A stretch of 64,000 bases of DNA. It comes from Xenorhabdus hominickii (GTDB lineage Bacteria > Pseudomonadota > Gammaproteobacteria > Enterobacterales > Enterobacteriaceae). Positions 45,595-55,105 of the stretch are shown here, one piece after another. Numbering within the stretch: position 1 is the stretch's first letter; the number at the start of each line of letters is the position of its first letter. Location of the stretch: assembly GCF_002632725.1 (NCBI RefSeq), contig NZ_NJAI01000001.1, forward strand, positions 186,001 to 250,000. Direction: 5' to 3'. The notes under the pieces were generated by a model. The model was not told where the DNA came from. It saw only the letters and a program-made list of their open reading frames with translations, and did no database searches. A program made the position numbers and the translations under genes.

Positions 45595-45787
45595 AAAGAC
45601 TCACCTCATCATAGACTCCGAGTGCGAGGATGCGGTGTTTTCTAAATCAGATCAGCAATAAACTCTTTATTCTTGGGTGAGAATTAGGTAAGTGGCCTGA
45701 CTAATTTATTGGGTTAATGGTTTCATTATGTAGGAATAGACATGCTGCGGATTAATTTGAACGTTTCATCTATACACTTTGGTTAAG

Positions 45788-45816
45788 TTGACAAGAATCA
45801 CAGACCCGCCTTATCC
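45788..45816 (+). promoter_or_regulatory. Putative promoter of the helicase-PLD gene
   Basis: TTGACA (45788-45793) is followed 17 bases later by TTATCC (45811-45816), about 65 bases before the start. The -35 is perfect and the -10 is weak. Confidence 0.4.
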
Positions 45817-45880
45817 CTTCTATGTTATTCTATTTACATAAATTTAAAGGAAAATGGATTGACAAGGCATATCCAGTATA

Positions 45881-48800
45881 ATGAAAAATTCTTCGAAAGT
45901 TATCCTTACAGCATGGCAAGATTATCTAAAATGCAGTGGCGCAGAGAAGAGTAAAATATCGGCCAGTTTAGTGCATGAAGATCACCAGCTCGTACTCAAT
46001 AAAGACAATTGTAAGGAGACGCCAAACGGCGTGCTCCTCCACATATCGCCTGAAATGTATGAAAACTGGCGCAGGCATTTTGTTAAATATGGCAACAAGG
46101 GTGAGATTACCCATATTGAGCCGGTCAACCTGCTATTTCCACTGTTGCGCTGTATCGAGTATGACCGTGATAAAGCTAACGTTAAGTACCTGCCATTATT
46201 TTCTTTCCCTCTGCCAAAATCGTTTTTTGAACAAAATAGCCATTCTCTATTGCTACCGGTTAAAGACGGACAGCAGGTCAGCGCGTTACCCTCTGCCTTC
46301 CGTGACATGTTTGGCATTCAACTGGCTGAGTTGGGTGAAAATCGCCATATGATGAGTCTGGTCAGCGCTCTGACTGGTTGTAAATATGACACCTTCCTTG
46401 AAGCGTTTGAGGCACTTCAATGCTGGGTCACCACGCAGCCTGACGGTAAAAATAGAGAACTGGAAACCGCATTCAACGCCCTCGTGGCTCCGCTACATAA
46501 TGAAGATTACAACCTGAAACGTGATATCGAAGATTTCAGTTGGTTATGTGGCAATACCAACGATGCGTTTCCTCTGCTGGAACAATACCTCAATCATGCT
46601 CACAGTGAGGAAGAACCTCCAGAGCAATATGAGCGAGTAACCGGAGGATTGTTTGAAACACACTATCCGCTTGGGCATGGGCAGATGGAAGCAATACAAG
46701 CGATTAATCAGGATGAGCCCCTGATTGCCGTACAGGGTGCCCCGGGAACAGGCAAAACTACACTGTTTAAATCGCTGATTGCCCAGCAACTGGTCGCCCG
46801 GGCATTACTCATTGCTGACGGCAATGACCGCAATTTAGGTATGCTGGTGACATCTACCGCAATAAAAGCGGTGGAAAATATTATTGATGATCTTCGTAAT
46901 GACCCGCTGACTCAACAGCTTGACTGGCTCTGGTTTCACGGTGGCTCTAAGAAGAAGATACAAAATGAGCTTGTACGGCTAGAGAAACTCATTAGCCGCT
47001 GGCGACAAGAACGTTATGAGGAACACATTCAGCGTGACTATTTAGCGATTTTGCATCGGCATTACAATGAGCTGAATATTTGCTATCAGACATACTTGAA
47101 TGATAAAGCCGCCGCTCTACAATCTGTTACCGACTGCAAGCTGGATACAACAAGCGTACAGGAGCTTCCCCGACGTTTCGCGGAAAAACTCACTGCATTT
47201 GCTGCTCATGCACAACATCAGGGTATTGATGCTTCGTTTAGTCATCCTGACGATCTTAATGATTTTTCCTGTCAGCTAGTCCAACGTCTTCAGGTATTAC
47301 GCCAGAAAAAGGCATTATATCAGCAGGCAGGAAAAGTTTATCAAATCCTGCAAGCGACTTGGCCTCAACCCTATAACGTAAAACAAATTCTCCGCTGGAT
47401 GGATTCACCACTGCGTCCAGCGCTTGAGCTACATTACCGTGACTATCCACGCACAGGTATCTGGCGGCATCTCACTCGTCTGTTTGAAGGAAAATACCGG
47501 GCACGATTACAGCAAATGTATACTGCCGCTTCAGAGGATTTTCAATATTTCAATCTGACTGAACTTTCCCATCAACAGTTAGCCGCATTGGCAGATGCGA
47601 GCGAATCTCTGTCGCAACAGATAGAAAATCTCCGGCTTCTGAAACTGCTCCTACAACCTGAGCCTGATGTGCAGCAAGAAGATAATTTGCTCAGCCTGAG
47701 TGTCGAAGTGGCAGATTTGCAGACTCAATGGAATAAAGTCGTATATGCGCAACAAATGGTGACTCAGTATCAGCAGCGTTATCCTGAAGGTAACTGGAAT
47801 GACATACTGCGCAAACGCTTTGTGCGTCAGCATCGGGAAATGTTTGAAGCGGCTATTGGCTATCTTTGGCAGGAACAATTAAAACGGAAAACCGAACTGG
47901 AAGAGGTGCTAACACTCTGGCAGACTATGTTCAGTAAACGCTATCCCCCAGGCTTTCTTCGCTGGTTGGATAAGTTGGATGAATTCTACTGTGCATTGTC
48001 GCTGGTATATCCGGTAATGGCGACGACACTGGTATCCGCCAGGAAGATGGCCGGATATTGTAAGCTTAGTGACCTAAAGGGCCATAAACCTTGGCATCTG
48101 GCACTTTGCGATGAGGCAGGCATGGTTTCAGTTGAGTCGCTGGTCCCACTATTAAGCCGCAGTGAGAAAGCTATGATTGTCGGCGATCCGTTGCAGATTG
48201 AACCGATCCGTAATCTCTCTGAAAATCTGAAGACACAACTGCGTGAACGTCACTTTACAGATAACAACACGCTGTATGAGCGGGTTTCGCCGGCAACCGT
48301 CACAGGCTGGCATCGAGCCGCTGGCTCTCTTTCAGGCCGGGTAAATGATATCGGCCGCGGTATTATTCTTGATGAACACCGTCGATGTCAGAAACCGATT
48401 GCTGACCTCTTTATCCGGCTGGCAGGTTACCGTGGTGTCACGGTGGAAACTACACCGCCCTCTGAACGTATCAATAGCGCCTTTGAAAAATCAGGCGGTC
48501 ACCATTTAATGTTCTATAGCATAGAAGGTCAGAAAGGCAATCTCGTTAATACTAACATTGATGAGGTTAACGCTATTGAAGAGTTATTGGATAAGCTGGA
48601 AGAGTCGGGTTATGATCTGACCGCAGATATCGGTATTGTCACGCCTTATACAAATCAAAAGTCATTGCTGATTAAGCGCCTCGCTCAACGTATGAATCAC
48701 GAACAGAAGAACTGTATCGGTACCGTGCATCAGTTCCAGGGTGTCGGATTTGAGGTTATTATTTACAGTCCGGTGATTTTTCATCCTCTTGACACCTCGG

Positions 48801-49483
48801 GTTTTCAAAATGATGCACCTAATATGCTCAACGTCGCGGTCTCACGTGCCAAACAGCAATTTATCGTTGTCGGCAATTATCGCCGTCTGCGACAAGCGGG
48901 TGGATATCTCAAGGTGCTTGCCGATAGCGTTGCGGAAGATTTTCTTCTTGAGCAAGGAAGTCAGCCTCCTCAATTTACAACCCTGAGCAAAACACCATGC
49001 TTACAGCGTTATTATCGTGACTGTGAACATATTACCGCATTCAGTGCGCTGGCTGCACGGAGTGAAAAGGAAATGATTGTGATCGCACCGTGGATAAGAC
49101 GAAGCGGTAAAGAATATCAGAGACCTGAATTGGCACAGCTTGTAGCAACACAGCAACGGGGTGTTAAAGTAAAAGTTTATTATGGTTATTATCATCAACG
49201 TTTTGAGCAAGCTGATGATAATGATGCGTCTTTGGTTGCCGAGTACCGTGACAAGCTTGGAAAAGAGAATGTGATACGCCTGATAGAAGGTACCCATGAA
49301 AAAGTGGTCATGATTGATGGTCGTTATATCGTTTTAGGTAGCTGGAATTGGCTATCTCATGGTTACCACTATAGCTGCCAGCGCAGTGAGAAGTTCAGTC
49401 ATGCCATTCGTCATGAGATAAGTGCTGAACTTGATGATACTTCGTTGATTAAGGAAATGAGAGCTCGCCTGAGTCTGGAATAA
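45881..49483 (+). CDS. SF1 helicase fused to PLD nuclease (Mokosh type II-like defence)
   Basis: A 1,200-residue fusion. Residues about 280-1000 are a UPF1/DNA2-type superfamily 1 helicase: Walker A 'VQGAPGTGKTTLFKSL' (about 285), a long helical insertion (about 340-650), Walker B-like 'LALCDEAGMVS' (743), 'MIVGDPLQIEPI' (767), 'GIVTPYTNQ' (925), 'IGTVHQFQGVGFEVII' (948) and 'LNVAVSRAKQQFIVVG' (983). Residues about 1040-1190 are a phospholipase-D-type nuclease with one HKD motif, 'GTHEKVVMIDGRYIVLGSWN' (1137). This single-protein architecture matches what I recall as Mokosh type II (MkoC), an anti-phage system. It is inserted on the opposite strand between two transfer modules, which marks it as cargo. 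Confidence 0.85.
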   Translation: MKNSSKVILTAWQDYLKCSGAEKSKISASLVHEDHQLVLNKDNCKETPNGVLLHISPEMYENWRRHFVKYGNKGEITHIEPVNLLFPLLRCIEYDRDKANVKYLPLFSFPLPKSFFEQNSHSLLLPVKDGQQVSALPSAFRDMFGIQLAELGENRHMMSLVSALTGCKYDTFLEAFEALQCWVTTQPDGKNRELETAFNALVAPLHNEDYNLKRDIEDFSWLCGNTNDAFPLLEQYLNHAHSEEEPPEQYERVTGGLFETHYPLGHGQMEAIQAINQDEPLIAVQGAPGTGKTTLFKSLIAQQLVARALLIADGNDRNLGMLVTSTAIKAVENIIDDLRNDPLTQQLDWLWFHGGSKKKIQNELVRLEKLISRWRQERYEEHIQRDYLAILHRHYNELNICYQTYLNDKAAALQSVTDCKLDTTSVQELPRRFAEKLTAFAAHAQHQGIDASFSHPDDLNDFSCQLVQRLQVLRQKKALYQQAGKVYQILQATWPQPYNVKQILRWMDSPLRPALELHYRDYPRTGIWRHLTRLFEGKYRARLQQMYTAASEDFQYFNLTELSHQQLAALADASESLSQQIENLRLLKLLLQPEPDVQQEDNLLSLSVEVADLQTQWNKVVYAQQMVTQYQQRYPEGNWNDILRKRFVRQHREMFEAAIGYLWQEQLKRKTELEEVLTLWQTMFSKRYPPGFLRWLDKLDEFYCALSLVYPVMATTLVSARKMAGYCKLSDLKGHKPWHLALCDEAGMVSVESLVPLLSRSEKAMIVGDPLQIEPIRNLSENLKTQLRERHFTDNNTLYERVSPATVTGWHRAAGSLSGRVNDIGRGIILDEHRRCQKPIADLFIRLAGYRGVTVETTPPSERINSAFEKSGGHHLMFYSIEGQKGNLVNTNIDEVNAIEELLDKLEESGYDLTADIGIVTPYTNQKSLLIKRLAQRMNHEQKNCIGTVHQFQGVGFEVIIYSPVIFHPLDTSGFQNDAPNMLNVAVSRAKQQFIVVGNYRRLRQAGGYLKVLADSVAEDFLLEQGSQPPQFTTLSKTPCLQRYYRDCEHITAFSALAARSEKEMIVIAPWIRRSGKEYQRPELAQLVATQQRGVKVKVYYGYYHQRFEQADDNDASLVAEYRDKLGKENVIRLIEGTHEKVVMIDGRYIVLGSWNWLSHGYHYSCQRSEKFSHAIRHEISAELDDTSLIKEMRARLSLE

Positions 49484-49586
49484 CTATCACAGACGCCATA
49501 TTGTGTTCAGCATCTAAACTGGCAAAAAACAGCCTCAAAGACGGAGAGCAATCACTGACGCGCCGCCGTGCGGCTTGTCTGCTGAC

Positions 49587-49624
49587 GATGGCCTATAAAA
49601 CAAACAACCGTTTTGTAGGCCATC
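49587..49624. terminator. Hairpin between the helicase-PLD gene and TIGR03747
   Basis: GATGGCCTATAAAAC pairs with GTTTTGTAGGCCATC (15 bp, one wobble). It lies between convergent genes and can end transcription from both sides, although the U tract is poor. Confidence 0.6.
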
Positions 49625-49634
49625 GTCCAGCAAT

Positions 49635-50393
49635 TTAAAGGTATTTCTTAAACATCGATGTCGTGATCACCACCGCCATTCCCAGCAAGAGTGCCGCAGG
49701 CAACAATATCACCGTGGGATACACCACATCCGGCCAGGATAAATACAGTACACAGGGAATGGTGCAGGCGGGTTTAATCCCCCGTTTGGCATGATGATAC
49801 ACAAAACTCGATTCATAGCCTGCGCCGTACCGGCGTAAATCCCGCCGTCCCAGTCCGTCAACCAACGCGACCAACACCACCATCACAAACAGCGGAACAG
49901 ACAGCGCCAGAATAGCCAACCTGATTAACGTGACCATCGTGATAAATACCGTCGCCAGCGCATATTCCCGCAAATAACCCGATATGCTATGTAATACTGT
50001 ATTGAATTCACGCAGAAAGTCATTGCGGCTATTAAGCTGAGAGTGCGATTTCTCCTGTATCCAGTGCAGAAAACCACTGTCAACAAACAGCCATTGATAC
50101 GCCTGCATCAACCACTCAGAGACCGTCTGTGAAGGTTCTGACAACAACAGACTCCGGGTAAATTCCGAGGATAAAAATTGCAGCTCGGTTTTCATCATCG
50201 TCTGGCTGTGAGCCGCGCCCTCGTCCGGCCAGAAAAAAATCATCCCAAGATATTCCAGTAACAGACTGAATAGCCAAGACATCACAACAAACCCGATAAG
50301 TTGCCACGGCCATTCCCATAACACACGATACAGCAACCCATGCTTACGGGATGGTTGGGAAGGCTGACGGGATGGGTTTTCTGACGGTGCCAT
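49635..50393 (-). CDS. ICE membrane protein, PFL_4697 family (TIGR03747, DUF4400)
   Basis: A 252-residue inner-membrane protein with four hydrophobic segments (residues 28-52, 145-195, 213-245). It shows 'WPWQLIGFVVMSWLFSLLLE', 'VALVDGLGRRDLRRYGAGYE' and 'SSFVYHHAKRGIKPA', the family signature. It is encoded next to TraD in this ICE class and is thought to assist coupling-protein function. Confidence 0.88.
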   Translation of the reverse strand: MAPSENPSRQPSQPSRKHGLLYRVLWEWPWQLIGFVVMSWLFSLLLEYLGMIFFWPDEGAAHSQTMMKTELQFLSSEFTRSLLLSEPSQTVSEWLMQAYQWLFVDSGFLHWIQEKSHSQLNSRNDFLREFNTVLHSISGYLREYALATVFITMVTLIRLAILALSVPLFVMVVLVALVDGLGRRDLRRYGAGYESSFVYHHAKRGIKPACTIPCVLYLSWPDVVYPTVILLPAALLLGMAVVITTSMFKKYL

Positions 50394-50402
50394 GACGTGA
50401 AA

Positions 50403-52466
50403 TTACCCCTTCTCTTCCCACCAGTTTTCACTGGTGCGGTAGTGCCGTCGCATCTGCTCGGCGATGTTCTGCAAACTCGCCGGCATCAGGGCATCATCGT
50501 CATCACCGGTGGGCAAAGGCATGCGAATTTTCCACAACTGCCCGCCCTCCAATAAGGCGAATGCCTGTCCTTTCGGCAGGTTAATCATCTCAGCCGGCGT
50601 CACCAGCGGTGTTTTGACCGTGCCGACCCTGTCCTGTGTAGACGAGGTAAAATCCTGTCCCTGTTCAACATCGGCAATATCCGAATGCCCTGAGACCAAT
50701 GTCTTGCTGTAGATTTCCACTTCCGGCAGCTGGCTGGTGAGTAACTCGGCTGTCCGGTTATCCCGTACCCGCAGCATAATCAGGGTGTTGAAGTTACCAA
50801 TCACCTGCGCGGTTTTGGCCGGGCTGCCGATACGGGCTTCAATATCCGAGGAGGTCTGGGTATAGGCGGTAACCTGCATACCGGCACCACCGCCCTTATT
50901 AATCAGCGGAATAAACTCATCCCCCATCAGTTCATTGAATTCGTCACAATGCAGGTTAATTGCCAGCTTCCCGTCCTGCCTAACCGGCAACCCCGCATTC
51001 ATGCCATATTTATAGATTTGCCCGGCCACACTGACCAAATCCGCAAACATGCTGTTGCCCACTGCCGAAGCCACATCGCTGTCAGACAGTGCATCCAGCC
51101 CGATATAGACAATGCCATTCTTGCGGATCACCTGCTCCCAGTCGAAAATGGGGCGTAAATCGGCCATATTGAGATAATCCGGTGATAACAGTTCTGCGAT
51201 TTTTCCCGTGGTCAGTTTTTCCAGTAGAGGCAGCAGGGACGCAACAATTTTATCAAAATAGGTACGGTCATAACGCACGGCAGAGCGTAACCCATCCAGA
51301 ATAGGGTCATAGAGCTGTTTACCGGCCTCAGAACTGAGCGTCATTTCCATTGCCCAGAGCCGGAGCCCATCCGGCTGACCCTGCATATTGCGCGGAATAT
51401 CTTTTTCTTTCAGCTTGCCGAGGGTTTGATTGATTTGTTCCAGCAGCACAGGCTGCCTGTCTACCATCACTTTAGTGGCATAGAGCTGATACAGTTCGCT
51501 GATATTATTGACGTAACGCGTGATAAGCGTGTAATCCGGCCGATGCCCCAGTGCCACCAACGCACGGGCGACAATATTGACAAACCGCCAGGCAAACTCC
51601 CGGAACGCGGCACTGTTGCCTTCGCCATTCAATTGCCCCGCCAGACGGGAAGCGACTTCGGAGACCCGGCCAAACCGCCCGACCGCATTATAACGGGCTG
51701 AAATCTCCGGCCAGCCCAGATGAAAGAGAGACAGTTCACTGCCACGCCCGGCCCTGTGCGCTTCTGCCCAGATGCGCCTTAATAAATCAGCATCCCCTTT
51801 GGGATCGAAGACAATCACCACCTCTCCCCGCCGGATATCCTGCGTTATCAGCAGTTCAGCCAGCCGGGTTTTTCCCACGCGAGTCGTGCCCATAACTAAG
51901 GTATGTCCGACCCGTTCACGCAGATCCATAAACACTTCCGCTTCCTGGGGTTCAATACCGTGGATCATGGAATTGCCCCCAACCGGAGGCAATGGTCGCA
52001 CCGGATTAAAGGGCGAATCCCGGCGTAACAACGCAGATAACTGAGGCCAGCGGTATTCGGTTCGATGCTCCAGTAAACGGGTAAGCTGATAAACCTGAGA
52101 GGGTTGCACAAATCGTTCGACTTCCGGTCGTCGCGTATCCTGCAAACGCTGGGTATGCTTCTGCTGCCAGCGAAAACCCCGGCCCAGAAACAAGCGCTGA
52201 TGACTGACGGGAATGTGTTTTGTGCTCATCTGGTAACGCGGTAAACGGCTCAGATTTCGGCGATAGCGGATAACCTGAATGCCCTGCCATGTGCGTATTA
52301 TCGCTAATACAGTAAAACTCCCTGCCATCACATAGCTGACGGAGGGTGCCAGTGCAATCGCCCAGGGTGCCCGAATGCAGATAAATGCGGCCACCGCTGA
52401 AACCACAGCGGTATTCAGCTCGACAGCCGGACGCAGCAAGGCTTCAACCACATAACGACGGCTCAT
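50403..52466 (-). CDS. traD: Type IV coupling protein TraD (SXT/TOL-type)
   Basis: A 687-residue VirD4-like coupling ATPase. Two N-terminal membrane segments (about 18-60), Walker A 'TLVMGTTRVGKTRLAELLI' (about 188-206), 'VIVFDPKGDADLLRRIWAEA' (218), the Walker B region 'KLAINLHCDEFNELMGDEFI' (about 505) and 'GMQVTAYTQTSSDIEARIGS'. It brings the relaxase-DNA complex to the secretion channel. Its start overlaps the stop of the PFL_4695 gene. All motifs are intact. Confidence 0.93.
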   Translation of the reverse strand: MSRRYVVEALLRPAVELNTAVVSAVAAFICIRAPWAIALAPSVSYVMAGSFTVLAIIRTWQGIQVIRYRRNLSRLPRYQMSTKHIPVSHQRLFLGRGFRWQQKHTQRLQDTRRPEVERFVQPSQVYQLTRLLEHRTEYRWPQLSALLRRDSPFNPVRPLPPVGGNSMIHGIEPQEAEVFMDLRERVGHTLVMGTTRVGKTRLAELLITQDIRRGEVVIVFDPKGDADLLRRIWAEAHRAGRGSELSLFHLGWPEISARYNAVGRFGRVSEVASRLAGQLNGEGNSAAFREFAWRFVNIVARALVALGHRPDYTLITRYVNNISELYQLYATKVMVDRQPVLLEQINQTLGKLKEKDIPRNMQGQPDGLRLWAMEMTLSSEAGKQLYDPILDGLRSAVRYDRTYFDKIVASLLPLLEKLTTGKIAELLSPDYLNMADLRPIFDWEQVIRKNGIVYIGLDALSDSDVASAVGNSMFADLVSVAGQIYKYGMNAGLPVRQDGKLAINLHCDEFNELMGDEFIPLINKGGGAGMQVTAYTQTSSDIEARIGSPAKTAQVIGNFNTLIMLRVRDNRTAELLTSQLPEVEIYSKTLVSGHSDIADVEQGQDFTSSTQDRVGTVKTPLVTPAEMINLPKGQAFALLEGGQLWKIRMPLPTGDDDDALMPASLQNIAEQMRRHYRTSENWWEEKG

Positions 52467-53002
52467 AGTGAGGGCTGCTGCGTAAGTGCATTTTCAGTGA
52501 TCAACACCGGATAATGCTGTAACTGCAAACGACGCGCCAGCTCTGTGCCGGAAGCCGCTGACAAGTGTAAACTCGGAGCCAACGCACGCAGCGTCTGTAA
52601 GTCCGCCATTTCCCTGACATTGACGACCAACCCCACCGCATGCAATTTTGCCAATGTAGTAGCATGCTGGCTTAACCACTGGCGTGATTCAGGATCATCC
52701 CCAATCAGAAATAACGCCCCAATGCCGGGTAATTGCAATGGGCGGCTTATGACTGTTCCCGGAGTCAATTCCGGTGTGTTAACCGGTAACATGGCTGCTT
52801 CACCCAATTTTTCGGGTAAAGAAGAAGGTGGTAATGCAGAAACAGCATCCGGTTGAGCATGAATACCTTCATAAAAAGGCGAAGCATCTTTGCCGCCCAA
52901 ATCGGCAATCACATTCAGTTCGGCCTGGCAGGGAGTCATCCATAACAGGCCGATAATGGGGAATACGCTCAACCGTTTCATTGTAATGACGTGACCTGCC
53001 AT
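52463..53002 (-). CDS. ICE protein, PFL_4695 family (TIGR03765)
   Basis: A 179-residue exported protein with signal peptide ('MKRLSVFPIIGLLWMTPCQA', from an internal ATG) and family-like segments 'NVIADLGGKDASPFYEGIHA', 'PLQLPGIGALFLIGDDPESR' and 'LKLHAVGLVVNVREMADLQT'-type sequence. Such proteins are accessory conjugation factors encoded beside traD. The gene may start at the ATG eight codons inside the longest frame, giving a cleaner signal sequence. Overlaps traD by four bases. Confidence 0.83.
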   Translation of the reverse strand: MAGHVITMKRLSVFPIIGLLWMTPCQAELNVIADLGGKDASPFYEGIHAQPDAVSALPPSSLPEKLGEAAMLPVNTPELTPGTVISRPLQLPGIGALFLIGDDPESRQWLSQHATTLAKLHAVGLVVNVREMADLQTLRALAPSLHLSAASGTELARRLQLQHYPVLITENALTQQPSL

Positions 53003-53679
53003 CCCTGCTCCCCCTGTCGTAATAATACCGGCATCAGTCCTTTACCAAACCGGAACCAGTATCCCGCATCATGATTCAGGGTGATTTGCCGGTTACGAAC
53101 CTGTTCAACAGGAATATGATGCATTTTAGCCCACTGCCGTAAGGTGTCATCATTACGTTGGCTGTCGACCAGATAGATATCAACCGGCTGCTTTGCCGCC
53201 AGGACTTCAGCCAAACGGATGTCACATTGTGGGCAATCTTTGGCTCTGACAAACAATACCAGGCGACCGTTTGCTTCACGAGATTTTTCCATATTGACCG
53301 GCAAGACATCTGGAAACAACCGCTGCCAGGCCGCATTCACTTCCCGCTGGAAACGCAGCTCTTTTTCAGTGCGGGCAAACTCGGCCTTCACCCACTGTTC
53401 AGCATAACGACGGCGTTCGGCCTCGCTTTCGGCTTCAATACCTAATGCGGTCAACGGATCAAGTCCCTGCGATTGGATACCCCGCGGCCCGTTCATCAGG
53501 TGCTGATAACGCTGATATTCACCGGTACTTAGCTGCCACTGCTCAGCCTGACTTTTCAGGGATTGTGGCTGGCTTTCTGTCGTTCGTGTCTGCTGTGAAG
53601 CTAACGGTGTCGGTGTTACTGCCCAGACCGAACTGCTCAGCAGCCATACCAACACACCGAGCTGGTGTAATTTCATCAA
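52978..53679 (-). CDS. ICE protein, PFL_4693 family (TIGR03759)
   Basis: A 233-residue exported protein with signal peptide ('HQLGVLVWLLSSSVWA'). It shows 'QWQLSTGEYQRYQHLMNGPR' and 'LDPLTALGIEAESEAERRRY', then a thioredoxin-like half with 'LVLFVRAKDCPQCDIRLAEV' (CPQC). The CxxC motif suggests a role in disulfide handling or protein-protein contacts in the periplasm. Between the PilL and PFL_4695 genes, as in other MPF-G elements; a lysozyme-like gene that often lies here is absent. Confidence 0.86.
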   Translation of the reverse strand: MMKLHQLGVLVWLLSSSVWAVTPTPLASQQTRTTESQPQSLKSQAEQWQLSTGEYQRYQHLMNGPRGIQSQGLDPLTALGIEAESEAERRRYAEQWVKAEFARTEKELRFQREVNAAWQRLFPDVLPVNMEKSREANGRLVLFVRAKDCPQCDIRLAEVLAAKQPVDIYLVDSQRNDDTLRQWAKMHHIPVEQVRNRQITLNHDAGYWFRFGKGLMPVLLRQGEQGWQVTSLQ

Positions 53680-54221
53680 CGTCCGCCTCCCTGCTGCGGT
53701 TGTTTAGCCGGAACCGGTAACTGATAGCCCTGGCGTAAATGATGGCAAACTTTGCGCTGCACCTCATCCACCTCCAGTTGCCAGGCCGGGCCTGCCATCA
53801 TCTGCAATGCTGTGCGTAACCGAATCGGACCCAACTGCGCGTGTACGGATGGCAGCGGTTGGCGATATAAAATATCATTCGTCTTGTCAGGCACACAGAG
53901 GGCGTAGCCGGATTGGCGCAATGCATAACGCATGGCATCAGCCACAGTGGGGCTCTGGGATGTGGGAAGCTGAATATCAATCAACTGGGAAAGTGGATCA
54001 CGCTGCACTGCTGTCGGGTCGGTACTGACCAGCACATAGCGCCCGTAGCGGACGACTTCGGGTGTTTGCTGATAAATATCCGGTGAAACCGACTGCACAT
54101 TTTGTGTCAGCGTCACGGAAGAAAAGCTATTTTGGGAAGGCTGAGGGAGCGGTTGTTTCACGGGAGTCGTGCATCCCGTCAGTATGACCGCGATTAAGCC
54201 GATTAACACCGTTATTTTCAT
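53676..54221 (-). CDS. PilL N-terminal domain lipoprotein (TIGR03748)
   Basis: A 181-residue lipoprotein: 'LIGLIAVILTGCTTP' has a lipobox with Cys about residue 17. The domain 'RYGRYVLVSTDPTAVQRDPL', 'VADAMRYALRQSGYALCV' and 'LRTALQMMAGPAWQLEVDEV' is the PilL N-terminal (secretin-associated) fold. It opens the pilL-PFL_4693-4695-traD module. Confidence 0.86.
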   Translation of the reverse strand: MKITVLIGLIAVILTGCTTPVKQPLPQPSQNSFSSVTLTQNVQSVSPDIYQQTPEVVRYGRYVLVSTDPTAVQRDPLSQLIDIQLPTSQSPTVADAMRYALRQSGYALCVPDKTNDILYRQPLPSVHAQLGPIRLRTALQMMAGPAWQLEVDEVQRKVCHHLRQGYQLPVPAKQPQQGGGR

Positions 54222-54371
54222 GCCAAATAGGTTCCTGCTCAGTCGTAAAATAATCCTGACTATGCAAGGAACCCGGTAATGTATTCAATGAACAACTCAA
54301 CTGTGTTTGCTGAAAATTAATATGCCGAAAAAACGTTATTGTGTGTCAATGTTAGTTTTTTTATCCGTGCG

Positions 54372-54653
54372 TTATTCAGCCGCTGCCTGATTTTCATCAA
54401 CCGACTGACGGATTTTTCGTTCAATAAAATTGCCGTAGTCATCGAAATAACGGCTGGGCCAGATTTCAGCGGGTTCCATTCCCAAACGGGTCGCGATGAT
54501 AAGTTCTCCTTTCGGCCACGAGCGGGATAAGGTATTTGCCAGAGTGGAAGAACTGAGTCCCGATTCACGGGATAAAGCAGCGAGTGTGGTACCACGTTTG
54601 CGTAATGCACAAATAACTTCGGCTGGGTGCCAGTCTTGTTGAGTGTTAATCAT
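54372..54653 (-). CDS. Nlp/Ner-like winged HTH regulator
   Basis: A 93-residue DNA-binding protein of the Ner/Nlp (SfsB) type. It shows 'DWHPAEVICALRKRGTTLAA', 'LSRESGLSSSTLANTLSRSW' and 'ATRLGMEPAEIWPSRYFDDY', the standard family pattern. It is encoded at the head of a transfer module and has a 5' leader with three hairpins, so it is probably a switch for conjugation or ICE gene expression. Confidence 0.88.
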   Translation of the reverse strand: MINTQQDWHPAEVICALRKRGTTLAALSRESGLSSSTLANTLSRSWPKGELIIATRLGMEPAEIWPSRYFDDYGNFIERKIRQSVDENQAAAE

Positions 54654-54780
54654 ACCTGCTTCCCCTTCTGTTGATTATTGGTGGTGGTTCAGACAGGGTT
54701 TCCAATACCGGAGGTCAATCGATCCGGCGAGACGTGAGTCTCCCCTGCCTGAACCGCCATTGAAAGGGCGATAACAGGCA

Positions 54781-54855
54781 CACTGGTAGAAACTACCTAC
54801 CAGTGGATTGACCTTTCAGGGTTGGAAATCCCTGACTATCGGATTTTGCCGATAG
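54781..54855 (-). ncRNA. Triple-hairpin element upstream of the Nlp-like gene
   Basis: Three consecutive perfect stems: CACTGGTAG/CTACCAGTG (54781-54805), CAGGG/CCCTG (54817-54834) and CTATCGG/CCGATAG (54836-54855). 'CCTTTCAGG' inside resembles the core block of the two STAXI-like RNAs. Strand is assigned from the downstream regulator; it could equally be DNA structure such as an origin. Confidence 0.45.
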
Positions 54856-55059
54856 CGTTTCTACTTTAACGAATTACGTTATCTAATTCAATAATCGAAC
54901 GTGTAAGTTTAACAAGTAAATAAAATGACAGGGTTATACCTTCTGCTCAGATTTAAAGAACAAAAAACTGCCTATTTGCGCATTATCTAAAATAAGAGAC
55001 TCAGCGTGGCAGGTGTACTTGCCCAAGCTAATATCCATCAGACCACCGTCAGAAAAGTG

Positions 55060-55065
55060 TATAAT
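55060..55065 (+). promoter_or_regulatory. -10 element of the AAA-DUF4276 operon
   Basis: A perfect TATAAT 41 bases before the ATPase start. The hexamer 17 bases upstream (ATCAGA) is a poor -35. Confidence 0.4.
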
Positions 55066-55105
55066 AAGGCACAATTGAGTCACATGATGCTGAAAAGGCA
55101 AAATT

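Larger units (their letters stand above)
54654..55105. other. Gene-free structured region between nlp and AAA ATPase genes
   Basis: No gene seen. It separates divergent genes and should hold promoters for both. It contains three adjacent hairpins (54781-54855), described separately, and a -10 TATAAT at 55060-55065 for the plus-strand ATPase gene with a poor -35. Confidence 0.55.
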
